This document shows positions 54,141 to 62,320 of a stretch of 64,000 nt of DNA, one piece after another (position 1 is the stretch's first letter; each line of letters begins with the position of its first letter). The stretch spans positions 50,601 to 114,600 of the forward strand of contig JANQMD010000050.1 in the NCBI GenBank assembly GCA_028280265.1, read 5' to 3'. The stretch is from Flavobacteriaceae bacterium. GTDB lineage: Bacteria; Bacteroidota; Bacteroidia; Flavobacteriales; Flavobacteriaceae. Position numbers and translations under genes: made by a program. Under the pieces are notes generated by a model. That model did not search any database, had not been told where the DNA came from, and was given only the letters and a program-made list of their open reading frames with translations.

Positions 54141-56255
54141 TCACTCGATTTGTTCGAGAACCTGATTGGAAAGTTCCTTTCCATTATGGTCAATAGTCAC
54201 AAACCAAACATTGGTCGTACATTTTCTGTTGATGTCTGAATTGGATGTGCAATTTTGAATGGTTCCCTTAACTAGAAAACCATTTGCTGTTTTTTCAGCG
54301 GAATAACCGTATTCATTGTAAAATTTACCATAGGTGTTTTGCCAGAGCTTTTTTCCTTTCTTATCCGTTTTGATCACAAACATATCATAATTGCCCTTGC
54401 CATAAGAACTGGTGGAACCAACGATCAAATACCCATCCTTAGTGTTTAGTATAGAACTTGCTTTGTCGTAGCTTTTTCCACCAAATTGTTTGGACCAAAT
54501 TTCATTTCCATTCGAATAGTTTTTCGTTAATAGAATATTGGAACGGTTTCCTTTTCTCGAACCAATGGTTGTGACTTGAATAGAGCCATTATCGGTAGCA
54601 ATTTCTGGCTGGAATTTTAGATTGGTTTTCTTTTTAAATCGCATATTTTTCGCTCTTCCATAGGTTAAAGATATTTCTGTAACTCGGTCAAAACGATCTC
54701 TAAGTGTTCTTATTACTAGATCGTTGCCGGCTAACAACTCATCTCGATTGTAAACTTCCACATCATAGATTTCTTCTTCATTGGAGAATTTGAGTTTTAA
54801 TTTTTTCTCTTTGGTGAAGCTCAGTGCAAAATCGATCTCTAATTCTCCACTAGAGTATGTTCCTTCAAAACTTTGTACATCAGCATAAGAAGCAGGTGCA
54901 TCAGTAATTTTTTTATAGAAAAAAGTCTCTCCACTTACATTAAACAGTATCATTTCATTGTCGTAAAAAGCTACTTTTTCTTTAACATTATAGGAAAGAT
55001 GATACTTGTTATTCTTTTCTGGAATTAACTCAATTTTGAGGTTTTTTCCTTGCCTAAAATATATTTTTCCGTCTTCCTCAACAATGCGTGTTAAGTATCC
55101 TTTTTGAGAGTGATATTGCCCAAGTATTTTTGAATTTTTAGTGATACTGTTTTCTTTGTAAAACCGCTGATCATAGTGCTCCTTCTTTGTTTTTTTTGAG
55201 AGAAAAACAGATGCAATTTCATCAGCCATCAAGTCACTTCGTATATTCCCGTTGTTACTCATTATAAAAACCGTCAACTTCTCTTCTGGAAAACGAATAG
55301 TTTGTGAGTGAAAGCCATAAGTAACCCCATCGTGATGTACAGCTTTTCTGTTTAAGCGACCTTGCAGTTTCAATCCAAAACCATAGGTTTTTATTTCACT
55401 ATTGGGAATGGGTTGCTGACTTTTAATCAAAAGTACATTGTTATTGTGATTGGCATTTTGAACCATGAGTTCATACCTCAATTGGTCTTTTAGAGTTGTA
55501 AATAAAAAGCCTTCTCCATTTGTCTTGGTCACTGTGGGAACTTCCCACCATTCTCCTCTGCCCCAATCGGAATATGGATTAGCTCTGTTAGGAATAACGC
55601 CCATATAACGTTCCACAAAAGAAGTTTCAGTCATACCCAATTCCTTAAAGAATTGACGAGAGTATTCTGTAAACTTTTTCCCTGAAACTTTCGCAATGAT
55701 TTTAGCCAAAACATTGTAATTCGAATTGCTGTAAGCATATTTCGACCCTGGTTCAAATCCCAAGTCTTCTTGTTTCTCTAACAACTCGATAATATCATTG
55801 TTATCCAATCCAAATCTTTGCCACCAAACTCTTCCCTTTAAACCCAGTAATTCAACATAGTCACGAATGCCACTGGTATGGTTGATCAAGTGTCTAATTC
55901 TGATTTTATTTTTTACATCTTTATACAAGCTGGGTAAGTACTTTCGAATATCATCCTCCAAACTCAACTTTTCGCGCAAAGCCAAATCTAAAATCATTAA
56001 GGCGGTGAATTGTTTTGCAGTAGAAGCAATATTTGATCGGGTTTCCTCGTCAAATTTCACCTGATGCTGAAGATTGGAAAGCCCTCGGTATTTTTCGTAA
56101 ATAATGTTTCCATCTTTTACAATCCCTACAGATAGTCCCGGATGATCTTCTTGAATTTTTGAATTGACAATGGAATCAATTTTTTTGAGTTCTGCTTTTT
56201 GAGCAATTAAAAGAGTTGTAAAAAGCAATGCAATAAAAGTGTTGACGTTTTTCAT
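54141..56255 (-). CDS. Serine hydrolase (beta-lactamase class C type) with C-terminal propeller-like domain
   Basis: A 704-residue exported protein (signal peptide MKNVNTFIALLFTTLLIAQ). The hydrolase domain (about 25-350) has the SxxK motif STAKQF near residue 79, YSNSNYNV near 173 (YxN) and HHDGVTYGFHS near 315 (HxG-like). A middle lipocalin-like domain follows (about 375-540), and the last 160 residues (about 545-704) carry repeats such as IGSRKGNRSNILLTKNYSNG and VGSTSSYGKGNYDMFVIKT, typical of beta-propeller blades in T9SS-exported proteins. The serine hydrolase plus propeller combination is unusual. The upstream frame from a TTG is less likely as start. Confidence 0.88.
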   Translation of the reverse strand: MKNVNTFIALLFTTLLIAQKAELKKIDSIVNSKIQEDHPGLSVGIVKDGNIIYEKYRGLSNLQHQVKFDEETRSNIASTAKQFTALMILDLALREKLSLEDDIRKYLPSLYKDVKNKIRIRHLINHTSGIRDYVELLGLKGRVWWQRFGLDNNDIIELLEKQEDLGFEPGSKYAYSNSNYNVLAKIIAKVSGKKFTEYSRQFFKELGMTETSFVERYMGVIPNRANPYSDWGRGEWWEVPTVTKTNGEGFLFTTLKDQLRYELMVQNANHNNNVLLIKSQQPIPNSEIKTYGFGLKLQGRLNRKAVHHDGVTYGFHSQTIRFPEEKLTVFIMSNNGNIRSDLMADEIASVFLSKKTKKEHYDQRFYKENSITKNSKILGQYHSQKGYLTRIVEEDGKIYFRQGKNLKIELIPEKNNKYHLSYNVKEKVAFYDNEMILFNVSGETFFYKKITDAPASYADVQSFEGTYSSGELEIDFALSFTKEKKLKLKFSNEEEIYDVEVYNRDELLAGNDLVIRTLRDRFDRVTEISLTYGRAKNMRFKKKTNLKFQPEIATDNGSIQVTTIGSRKGNRSNILLTKNYSNGNEIWSKQFGGKSYDKASSILNTKDGYLIVGSTSSYGKGNYDMFVIKTDKKGKKLWQNTYGKFYNEYGYSAEKTANGFLVKGTIQNCTSNSDINRKCTTNVWFVTIDHNGKELSNQVLEQIE

Positions 56256-56308
56256 GACGATGTTTTGATATGGATACAAAAGTCATGTAAAGAGGGAAAC
56301 GAAACGCT

Positions 56309-56327
56309 TCAAATCTTGATTTGAGAC
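56309..56327. promoter_or_regulatory. Palindrome with GATTTGAGAC before the serine hydrolase gene
   Basis: TCAAATC TT GATTTGA is a perfect 7-base inverted repeat; GATTTGAGAC occupies 56318-56327, next to the stop codon of the second AraC gene and about 60 bases upstream of the serine hydrolase start. It is the same motif as at 35832 and 37073. Confidence 0.5.
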
Positions 56328-57479
56328 CTATTTTAGACTATCTATATAGGCCTTAGGCGTTAATGAAGTACTTTTTTTAAAGGCTCTATTAAAAGTAGCT
56401 TTGCTATTGAAACCGCTGTCGAAAGCAATCCCTAACAGAGTTGTTTTTAGATGTTCGTTATTTTCAATTTTTTCCTTAACAGCTTCAATTCTATAATGAT
56501 TGATCAAATCATTAAAGTTCACTTCAAAACCATTGTTGATGGCTGTTGAGATGTTCTTGGAGGTCGTATTTAATAATGATGCAACTTGAGATAAGGTAAG
56601 CTGTGGATTGGTGTGAATTCGATCCTTCTCTAAAAGAGATACAATCTGCGCTTTCCATTTGTCAAGCTCTTTAGAATTCATAGAGAGCTTCTCGGGTTCC
56701 TCTTCTATTCTATCTTCTTCGATCTCACCTAGAAGCAAAGAAGATTTTACGGCTTGTGTATAACCACTCACTGAGATGTAAAACAGGATAAAAGCAAAGG
56801 AGATGAAGTACCAAAACTGACTTCCAAATTCTTCCCATTGTGGATTTGAAAAGAAGAAAATGACACGGATAATTTGTAAAGCTAAAAATGCCAATAAAAA
56901 GTTTTGAATCCAACGAAATAGAATAGAATCAGCATAACTTACCACATTAAAAATGACTTTCTTATAGAATCGATATTTCTTAAGACTCATGGTTAAATAA
57001 TACAGCATGGAAGTCAACCCCAGCAGCTGATACCAGGTTTTTAAATCTTTATCTCGATAATCGGAATAAAAATAAAACTCATCCAATACTAATTTATCGG
57101 TGACAAAAACAACTAGAGAATACCCCAGATACAATAGTCCAGGTACAAAGTGAAACCAATCTTTTTTAGCAAATTGAAATCGGGGATTTAACAAACTTTG
57201 AATGTAGAAATATACCATAGGCCCTATGACCAAAACTTGCATAAATGGAATAAAAAATAGAATTTCTGAAGTTACTTTTTTTGAGTACCAACCTGCATAG
57301 CCCAGCATGTAAGGAGCGATGTAAAGCGAGCAAAGAAACAAAAGAAAACTAAGCCATTTATTGCTTGAGTTTTGATTGAAAATACCTCTTCTCAATAAAA
57401 GAAATGAAAAGACCATCCCATGAAAAAAGAAGATGAGTAAGAGAGAGCTTTTCTCGTTAAAAGAAAAAGGAAAATCCAT
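56328..57479 (-). CDS. AraC family regulator with N-terminal membrane domain, paralogue
   Basis: A 383-residue paralogue of the regulator at 35885. About seven hydrophobic helices (about 12-250) precede an AraC domain (about 285-380) with LTLSQVASLLNTTSKNISTAI and TLLGIAFDSGFNSKATFNRAF. The start was set at ATG 57477-57479 (MDFPFSF), because upstream codons overlap the divergent yraN. It is followed by the serine hydrolase on the same strand, with the GATTTGAGAC palindrome between them. The signal is unknown. Confidence 0.9.
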   Translation of the reverse strand: MDFPFSFNEKSSLLLIFFFHGMVFSFLLLRRGIFNQNSSNKWLSFLLFLCSLYIAPYMLGYAGWYSKKVTSEILFFIPFMQVLVIGPMVYFYIQSLLNPRFQFAKKDWFHFVPGLLYLGYSLVVFVTDKLVLDEFYFYSDYRDKDLKTWYQLLGLTSMLYYLTMSLKKYRFYKKVIFNVVSYADSILFRWIQNFLLAFLALQIIRVIFFFSNPQWEEFGSQFWYFISFAFILFYISVSGYTQAVKSSLLLGEIEEDRIEEEPEKLSMNSKELDKWKAQIVSLLEKDRIHTNPQLTLSQVASLLNTTSKNISTAINNGFEVNFNDLINHYRIEAVKEKIENNEHLKTTLLGIAFDSGFNSKATFNRAFKKSTSLTPKAYIDSLK

Positions 57480-57517
57480 AGAGTTTAAATGTAACACTAA
57501 TTTTTTATTTTTATAAA

Positions 57518-57877
57518 ATGTCAAAACACTATGAATTAGGAAGAGAGGGCGAACAGCTCGCCGTAAATTATCTACTCAAAAAAGGCTATCAAATTCTGGA
57601 GAGAAATTGGCGATTTCAAAAAGCAGAAGTAGATATTATTGCCCTGAAAGAAGAGACACTGGCGGTGGTTGAAGTAAAAACGCGCTCTAGCAATGAGTTT
57701 GGGAACCCTCAAGATTTTGTCAACCAGAAAAAGATTCGCTTATTAAGAGAGGCTATTAACGAGTTTGTGATTCAAAGAAACTTGGACGTAGAGGTGCGTT
57801 TTGATATTATTGCGATTACAATGAGAGACAGCATGGAAGATATAGAGCATCTAAAAGATGCATTCTATTATTTTTGA
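57518..57877 (+). CDS. YraN/UPF0102 family endonuclease-like protein
   Basis: A 119-residue protein of the UPF0102 family, which has an endonuclease-like (Holliday junction resolvase-type) fold. Motifs are GREGEQLAVNYLLKKGY at 7-23, RNWRFQKAEVDIIALKE near 29-45 and VVEVKTRSSNEFGNP near 50-64, which contain the D-x-ExK type active site. Its physiological role is unclear. It is divergent from the AraC gene with a 38-base gap and is followed by a terminator. Confidence 0.92.
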   Translation: MSKHYELGREGEQLAVNYLLKKGYQILERNWRFQKAEVDIIALKEETLAVVEVKTRSSNEFGNPQDFVNQKKIRLLREAINEFVIQRNLDVEVRFDIIAITMRDSMEDIEHLKDAFYYF

Positions 57878-57931
57878 TGCATGCTGGTTGTCCAGTACTT
57901 TTTCACATGAAATAATTGAGAGCAAAAACAA

Positions 57932-57966
57932 AAACAGCGTAAAAACTCTTTTTTACGCTGTTTAAG
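57932..57966 (+). terminator. Terminator after yraN
   Basis: AAACAGCGTAAAAA pairs with TTTTTTACGCTGTTT around a short loop. The stem is long, and A and T runs lie on both sides, so it can act on both strands (yraN on plus; gldD on minus is about 140 bases away). Confidence 0.7.
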
Positions 57967-58104
57967 GAAATATGAATACTTTTCCTTTTTCTGTATATTT
58001 ATCTTATAAGCTTATCTGTAAAACTTATATAAAATATAATCATGAAATAATAGGTGCAACGTATGTAAATAAAATGAATTAAAAAGACGTAGAAATACCT
58101 GTTT

Positions 58105-58656
58105 TTATTTTTTCCACTTTAGGGTCTCCATCAAATGTAGAATGTCCTTTTTTATGTAGTCAACAGCAGGTAATACAGAGTCGAAATTGGGACGTGTTTT
58201 AAAATAAAGTGCTCCTTTCATAAAATGTGTGACACTGTCTGTTATATGAAATTGAATTTGTGAGGCAGCATTGCCTGAAATTTCATGAAGTGTTCCATAC
58301 ACCTTTTTTTCAGCATCTACATAATTGTTAGAAACGATTTGCTCTGCTTTTACTGTATGTTTGAAGACCAACTTTTCTGATTCTGTTAGTAGCTCCTTCA
58401 AGTTTTTGTCGATAACACGATAAGTAATGTCTAATGAGGCTTTCTGTTTCGGATAGAGAACTTTTAACCAATTATTTGCTTCATCTTTTAGTAAGGATTC
58501 ACTAGAGTACTCAAAAACGTAAGGTCTTTGCAGAGGCAGCTTTTTGTATGTAGGTTTGGCGTATGTTAAACTTAAAAAAGCTTTGGGCTTAGGGAGTGTA
58601 TCATCTCCACATGAGACCATAAAAAAAGTTAATAAAACTGGGATCAATTTACGCAT
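58105..58656 (-). CDS. gldD: Gliding motility lipoprotein GldD
   Basis: A 183-residue lipoprotein (lipobox FMVSCG, Cys at 16) needed for gliding in Flavobacterium johnsoniae. The typical sequence FLSLTYAKPTYKKL and RPYVFEYSS near 28-50 matches GldD. It probably sits in the cell envelope and acts with GldE in the gliding/T9SS apparatus. It overlaps gldE by eight bases, so the two are translationally coupled. Confidence 0.92.
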   Translation of the reverse strand: MRKLIPVLLTFFMVSCGDDTLPKPKAFLSLTYAKPTYKKLPLQRPYVFEYSSESLLKDEANNWLKVLYPKQKASLDITYRVIDKNLKELLTESEKLVFKHTVKAEQIVSNNYVDAEKKVYGTLHEISGNAASQIQFHITDSVTHFMKGALYFKTRPNFDSVLPAVDYIKKDILHLMETLKWKK

Positions 58657-59986
58657 TAGCCTCTCTAGTCACTTTTAATTGTTTGATTCTTTTTCGGTCT
58701 AAAGACTCCACTGTAAACGTATAATTCTTGAATTTTATTTTCTCTCCTATTTTAGGAAACTTTCCGGAGATCTCTAAAATAAAGCCTGCAATAGTTTCCG
58801 ATTCTCCTTTCTCTTCTTCAAACTTCTCTTCATCATCATCGCCTAATATTTTACAAAAGTCCTTAATCGTAATCTTTCCATCAAAGATGTAATTGTGCTC
58901 GTCAATCTTAGAATAGGAGAGGTCATCATCATCAAACTCATCATTGATGTCACCAACTATTTCTTCAATAACATCTTCTAAGGTTACGATGCCGCTGGTT
59001 CCACCATATTCATCTACCACAATAGCCAGATGATTTTTTCTCTCTCTGAAATCTGTAAGTAGATCGTCTAACTTTTTGTTTTCAGGAACGAAAAAAGGTT
59101 CTCGCAATAATTTTTGCCATTTGAATTGTTTTTGATCCAAATGAGCGAGGAGATCTTTGGCATATAGCACACCAATAATGTTATCTATAGAATCGTGGTA
59201 TATCGGGTTTCTAGAATATCCATTCTTCAGAATTTTTTTCAGCACCTCTTCATAAGTCTCTTCATCAGAAAGTGCAAAAATATCAATCCGAGGCTTCATG
59301 ATCTGAACTGTCTCAGTACTTCCAAAGCTAACAATTCCCTCTAAAATTTTCTGCTCGTCTTTTGTTGTTGCATCGTCTGAGGTTAATTCAAGAGCTTGAG
59401 ATAAAGTCTCCACAGAAAAATTAGAATTGCTATTTCCAAAACGCCTTTCAATAACACCTGTCATGTTGGTAAGCACAAAGCTTAAAGGAGTTAAAAGAAT
59501 GTTTAAAACATGAAGCGGTCTTGCCATAAAACTGGAGAACTGTAACGATTTTCTCGATGCATATACTTTTGGAAGTACTTCTCCAAAAAGTAAGATCAGG
59601 AAAGTTACCATAATTACTTCCAGTGTAAACTTTACATATTGAGGAGCAACATGAATTCCTAAAAATTCCCATGATTCCTGAATGCTGCCAAAGAAATCCA
59701 AATCGGCAAATAACAGTACAATCATAATATTGATAAAGTTATTCGTGATTAAGATGGTTGCTAGTAGCTTTTTTGGAGCGTTTAATAAACTCACAACTTG
59801 ATTTTCTCCCTTAGACGCTTCGGTAAGCTTGTCTAACTCTGATTTAGATAAAGAAAAAAATGCAACCTCGGTTCCAGATATCAAAGCAGAAAACACCAAT
59901 AAAAGAGCAAGTACCGTTACCTCAATGAATTCAAACGTTCCAAAAGAGGCTAGTAAAATAAATAAAGGTTCAGGATCAGGATCCAA
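58649..59986 (-). CDS. gldE: Gliding motility-associated CNNM/CBS protein GldE
   Basis: A 445-residue membrane protein of the CorC/HlyC (CNNM, DUF21) family. It has an N-terminal DUF21 domain with four helices (about 15-195: VLALLLVFSALISGTEVAFFSLS), a CBS pair (about 215-335: VVDEYGGTSGIVTLEDVIEEIVGD), and a C-terminal CorC domain (about 350-440). In F. johnsoniae GldE partly overlaps in function with GldD. It lies next to ssb and mutY in the conserved flavobacterial block. Confidence 0.92.
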   Translation of the reverse strand: MDPDPEPLFILLASFGTFEFIEVTVLALLLVFSALISGTEVAFFSLSKSELDKLTEASKGENQVVSLLNAPKKLLATILITNNFINIMIVLLFADLDFFGSIQESWEFLGIHVAPQYVKFTLEVIMVTFLILLFGEVLPKVYASRKSLQFSSFMARPLHVLNILLTPLSFVLTNMTGVIERRFGNSNSNFSVETLSQALELTSDDATTKDEQKILEGIVSFGSTETVQIMKPRIDIFALSDEETYEEVLKKILKNGYSRNPIYHDSIDNIIGVLYAKDLLAHLDQKQFKWQKLLREPFFVPENKKLDDLLTDFRERKNHLAIVVDEYGGTSGIVTLEDVIEEIVGDINDEFDDDDLSYSKIDEHNYIFDGKITIKDFCKILGDDDEEKFEEEKGESETIAGFILEISGKFPKIGEKIKFKNYTFTVESLDRKRIKQLKVTREANA

Positions 59987-60006
59987 TATGAGTAATTTGG
60001 TTCAAC

Positions 60007-60447
60007 TTAAAATGGTAAATCATCATCTTCTTCAACTGAGATCGACTTTGGAGGCTCGGCTTGTTGTTGAGATTGTTGTGTAGCAGTAGGAGACACAGAA
60101 GTGCCAGCTTCATTTCTGTTCGACAAAAATGTCATGTTGGTTACATGAATTTCAGTAGTATATCGTTTTTGTCCATCTTGTTCCCATTGCCTGGTTTTTA
60201 TTCTTCCCTCGCAATAAACCTTATCTCCTTTTGATAAATATTTTTCACAAGTTTCAGCAAGTTTGTTTCGGACAACAATGTTATGCCACTCTGTAGTAGT
60301 TACCCGCTCTCCTGTTTGTCTATTAGTGTAACTTTCATTCGTAGCAATTGGGAACCTTCCAATAGAATTTCCTCCTTCAAAATAATTCATCTTCACGGCA
60401 TCTCCTAGATGGCCTATGAGTATCACTTTATTGATTGTTCCAGACAT
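60007..60447 (-). CDS. ssb: Single-stranded DNA-binding protein
   Basis: A 146-residue OB-fold protein (about 4-105) that coats single-stranded DNA in replication and repair. The start MSGTINKVILIGHLGDAV is typical, as are RFPIATNES and TEWHNIVVRNKLAE. A glutamine-rich linker leads to the acidic tail ending DDLPF, the docking peptide for partner proteins. It lies between mutY and gldE. Confidence 0.97.
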   Translation of the reverse strand: MSGTINKVILIGHLGDAVKMNYFEGGNSIGRFPIATNESYTNRQTGERVTTTEWHNIVVRNKLAETCEKYLSKGDKVYCEGRIKTRQWEQDGQKRYTTEIHVTNMTFLSNRNEAGTSVSPTATQQSQQQAEPPKSISVEEDDDLPF

Positions 60448-60478
60448 TATTTTTTCATTGATTGTTTACTCAAATGTA

Positions 60479-61534
60479 CTAAAAATTTTGATGCGATTTG
60501 TAGTCAAATTGCTCAAGGAAATTAGAGATTAAAACGGGGACAGCAAACTTTTCAATTTCTTCCCAAGGTACACTTGTTCCTTTTAATTCGTTTGTTTGGA
60601 TGATCCAAAAATGAGTATATAAATGTTGATGGGAAAGTTTATGTACCACATAGCCAAATTCTGAATAAGTAATCGTGCTATCTTGTGGAACTTTTTCTAC
60701 AAATTCTTCCAAATATATGATACGATTACTTGGAATCTCTTCTTTCGTTTCAATCAAAGGAAATTGATACATTCCTTGCCAAATCCCTTTACCTGTTCTT
60801 TGTTCTAGGATCGTCTCACCATCTTTGGATACAAAAACTAAATAATTAAAGAATCGTTTCTTTACTTTTAACTTTTTCTCTTTTATGGGAAGGTCTTTCA
60901 CGAGTTTTTTCTCATAAGCAACACAACTCGATTGCAAAGGACAAGAATGACAATCTGGATTTTGAGGTTTGCATTGCAGTGACCCAAACTCCATGATAGA
61001 CTGATTAAATATCCCTGGCTCATCGGCATCTATTAGTGATTGTGCTAATTCCTTAAACTCTTTAATTCCTTTAGAAGTATTAATAGGGGTTTTAATTCCA
61101 AAGTATCTTGCCAATACACGATATACGTTCCCATCTACCACTGCTGCAGGTTCATTAAAGCAGAAAGAAGCAATTGCTGAAGCGGTGTAATCACCAACTC
61201 CTTTTAGTTTTAGCAACTCTTTATAGTTATTAGGAAACTTTCCTCCGAGTTCGTTTGCAATATATTTAGCTGTGTAATGCAAATTCCGAGCTCTTGAGTA
61301 ATAACCGAGTCCTTGCCACATTTTTAACACAGTAGATTCTTCTGCTTTGGCTAAATCTTCTACTCTCGGAAAAGCTTCGGAAAACTTAAGATAATAATTC
61401 AATCCTTGAGCAACTCTTGTTTGTTGTAACATAATTTCTGACATCCAAACCAAATATGGATTTTTAGTCTTACGCCAAGGCAAATCTCTTTTCTTTTGTA
61501 AATACCAGTAAATTAATGTTTTAGAAAAATCCAT
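60479..61534 (-). CDS. mutY: A/G-specific adenine glycosylase
   Basis: A 351-residue repair enzyme that removes adenine paired with 8-oxoguanine. It has the catalytic Glu in WMSEIMLQQTRV near 33, the helix-hairpin-helix LKGVGDYTASAIASF near 110-124, the catalytic Asp in VVDGNVYRV near 130, and the [4Fe-4S] cluster cysteines in CKPQNPDCHSCPLQSSC near 188-204. A NUDIX-like C-terminal domain (about 225-350) recognises 8-oxoG. The start was set at the second of two adjacent ATGs (61532-61534). Confidence 0.95.
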   Translation of the reverse strand: MDFSKTLIYWYLQKKRDLPWRKTKNPYLVWMSEIMLQQTRVAQGLNYYLKFSEAFPRVEDLAKAEESTVLKMWQGLGYYSRARNLHYTAKYIANELGGKFPNNYKELLKLKGVGDYTASAIASFCFNEPAAVVDGNVYRVLARYFGIKTPINTSKGIKEFKELAQSLIDADEPGIFNQSIMEFGSLQCKPQNPDCHSCPLQSSCVAYEKKLVKDLPIKEKKLKVKKRFFNYLVFVSKDGETILEQRTGKGIWQGMYQFPLIETKEEIPSNRIIYLEEFVEKVPQDSTITYSEFGYVVHKLSHQHLYTHFWIIQTNELKGTSVPWEEIEKFAVPVLISNFLEQFDYKSHQNF

Positions 61535-61593
61535 CATCTTTTTTTGCAAACGCAAAACTACACCTTAAAATTGATATATTTTTATTTGTTTCT

Positions 61594-61678
61594 TTTCACG
61601 GAATCGATTAATTATCATATATTTGCCCCCGCCTTAGCAACGATCTATTTGTATTTAATTTACAGTATTCGAAGGCGG
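61594..61678 (+). promoter_or_regulatory. Promoter and leader hairpin of the HU gene
   Basis: TATATTTG at 61618-61625 matches the -7 consensus, with TTTC at 61594-61597 twenty bases upstream as a near-match for -33. In the leader, CCGCCTT at 61629-61635 is complementary to AAGGCGG at 61672-61678, which is followed by a T-run. This could be an attenuator-like hairpin, although the start site predicted from the promoter would cut into its first arm. Confidence 0.35.
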
Positions 61679-61714
61679 CATTTTTTAGATAATAATAACT
61701 TAAAATATAGTAAC

Positions 61715-62005
61715 ATGACGAAAGCAGATATTGTATCGAAAATTTCGGACAAATCAGGAATTGAAAAAGCAGATGTATTAGCAACCGTAGAGGCTTTTAT
61801 GACTGAGGTTAAGGGAGCTTTAGAAAATGGAGATAATGTATATTTAAGAGGTTTTGGTAGCTTTATCATCAAGACTAGAGCTGAAAAAACAGGAAGAAAT
61901 ATCTCTAAAAACACAACAATAAAAATTCCTGCTCACAATATTCCAGCTTTTAAACCAGCTAAAACCTTTACTGAAGGGGTAAAAAGCAAAGTGGCTGTAA
62001 AGTAA
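61715..62005 (+). CDS. HU family DNA-binding protein
   Basis: A 96-residue nucleoid protein. It has the HU/IHF fold: an alpha-helical dimerisation part (MTKADIVSKISDKSGIEK), the GFGSFIIKTR strand near 50, and the DNA-binding arm with RNISKNTTIKIPAHNIPAFKPAK at about 62-84. The start was set at ATG 61715, where the family N-terminus begins; the frame is open further upstream. It is divergent from mutY and is followed by a 29-codon gene. Confidence 0.95.
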   Translation: MTKADIVSKISDKSGIEKADVLATVEAFMTEVKGALENGDNVYLRGFGSFIIKTRAEKTGRNISKNTTIKIPAHNIPAFKPAKTFTEGVKSKVAVK

Positions 62006-62049
62006 ATAATACGAACCTAAATCGTAAGATTTTAAAACATTAGAAAATT

Positions 62050-62139
62050 ATGCCAAGCGGTAAAAAGAGAAAGAGATCTAAAATCTCTACACACAAAAGA
62101 AAAAAGAGAGCTAGAGCTAACAGACATAAGAAAAAGTAA
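62050..62139 (+). CDS. Very small basic protein (29 aa), possibly ribosome-associated
   Basis: A short gene from ATG 62050 to TAA 62139, 44 bases after the HU stop. The product is 29 residues, of which 16 are Lys or Arg (MPSGKKRKRSKI, ending RANRHKKK). I know very similar peptides from other Bacteroidota, which supports a real gene. The composition resembles small ribosomal proteins or RNA-binding tails, but the function is unproven. The stop codon lies within the rising arm of a terminator hairpin. Confidence 0.7.
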   Translation: MPSGKKRKRSKISTHKRKKRARANRHKKK

Positions 62140-62167
62140 GGTCTGACCCTTACTTTTTCTTTTTTTA
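62129..62167 (+). terminator. Terminator overlapping the end of the 29-codon gene
   Basis: AAAAAGTAAGG (62131-62141) pairs with CCTTACTTTTT (62148-62158) and is followed by a further T-run. The first arm includes the last Lys codons and the TAA stop. Confidence 0.8.
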
Positions 62168-62320
62168 CCTATCTTCATTAGGTAAAGCTCAAAGCACTAA
62201 CGTTCATTGAAATAGAGGTAATCATTCTGTAGAGAACAGGAGCCTCGACTGGTATTTTATAATACCTGTAAAATTTAATCCATCGTACAGCATAGCTGTA
62301 TGGTATTAAAACAGTTCAGT

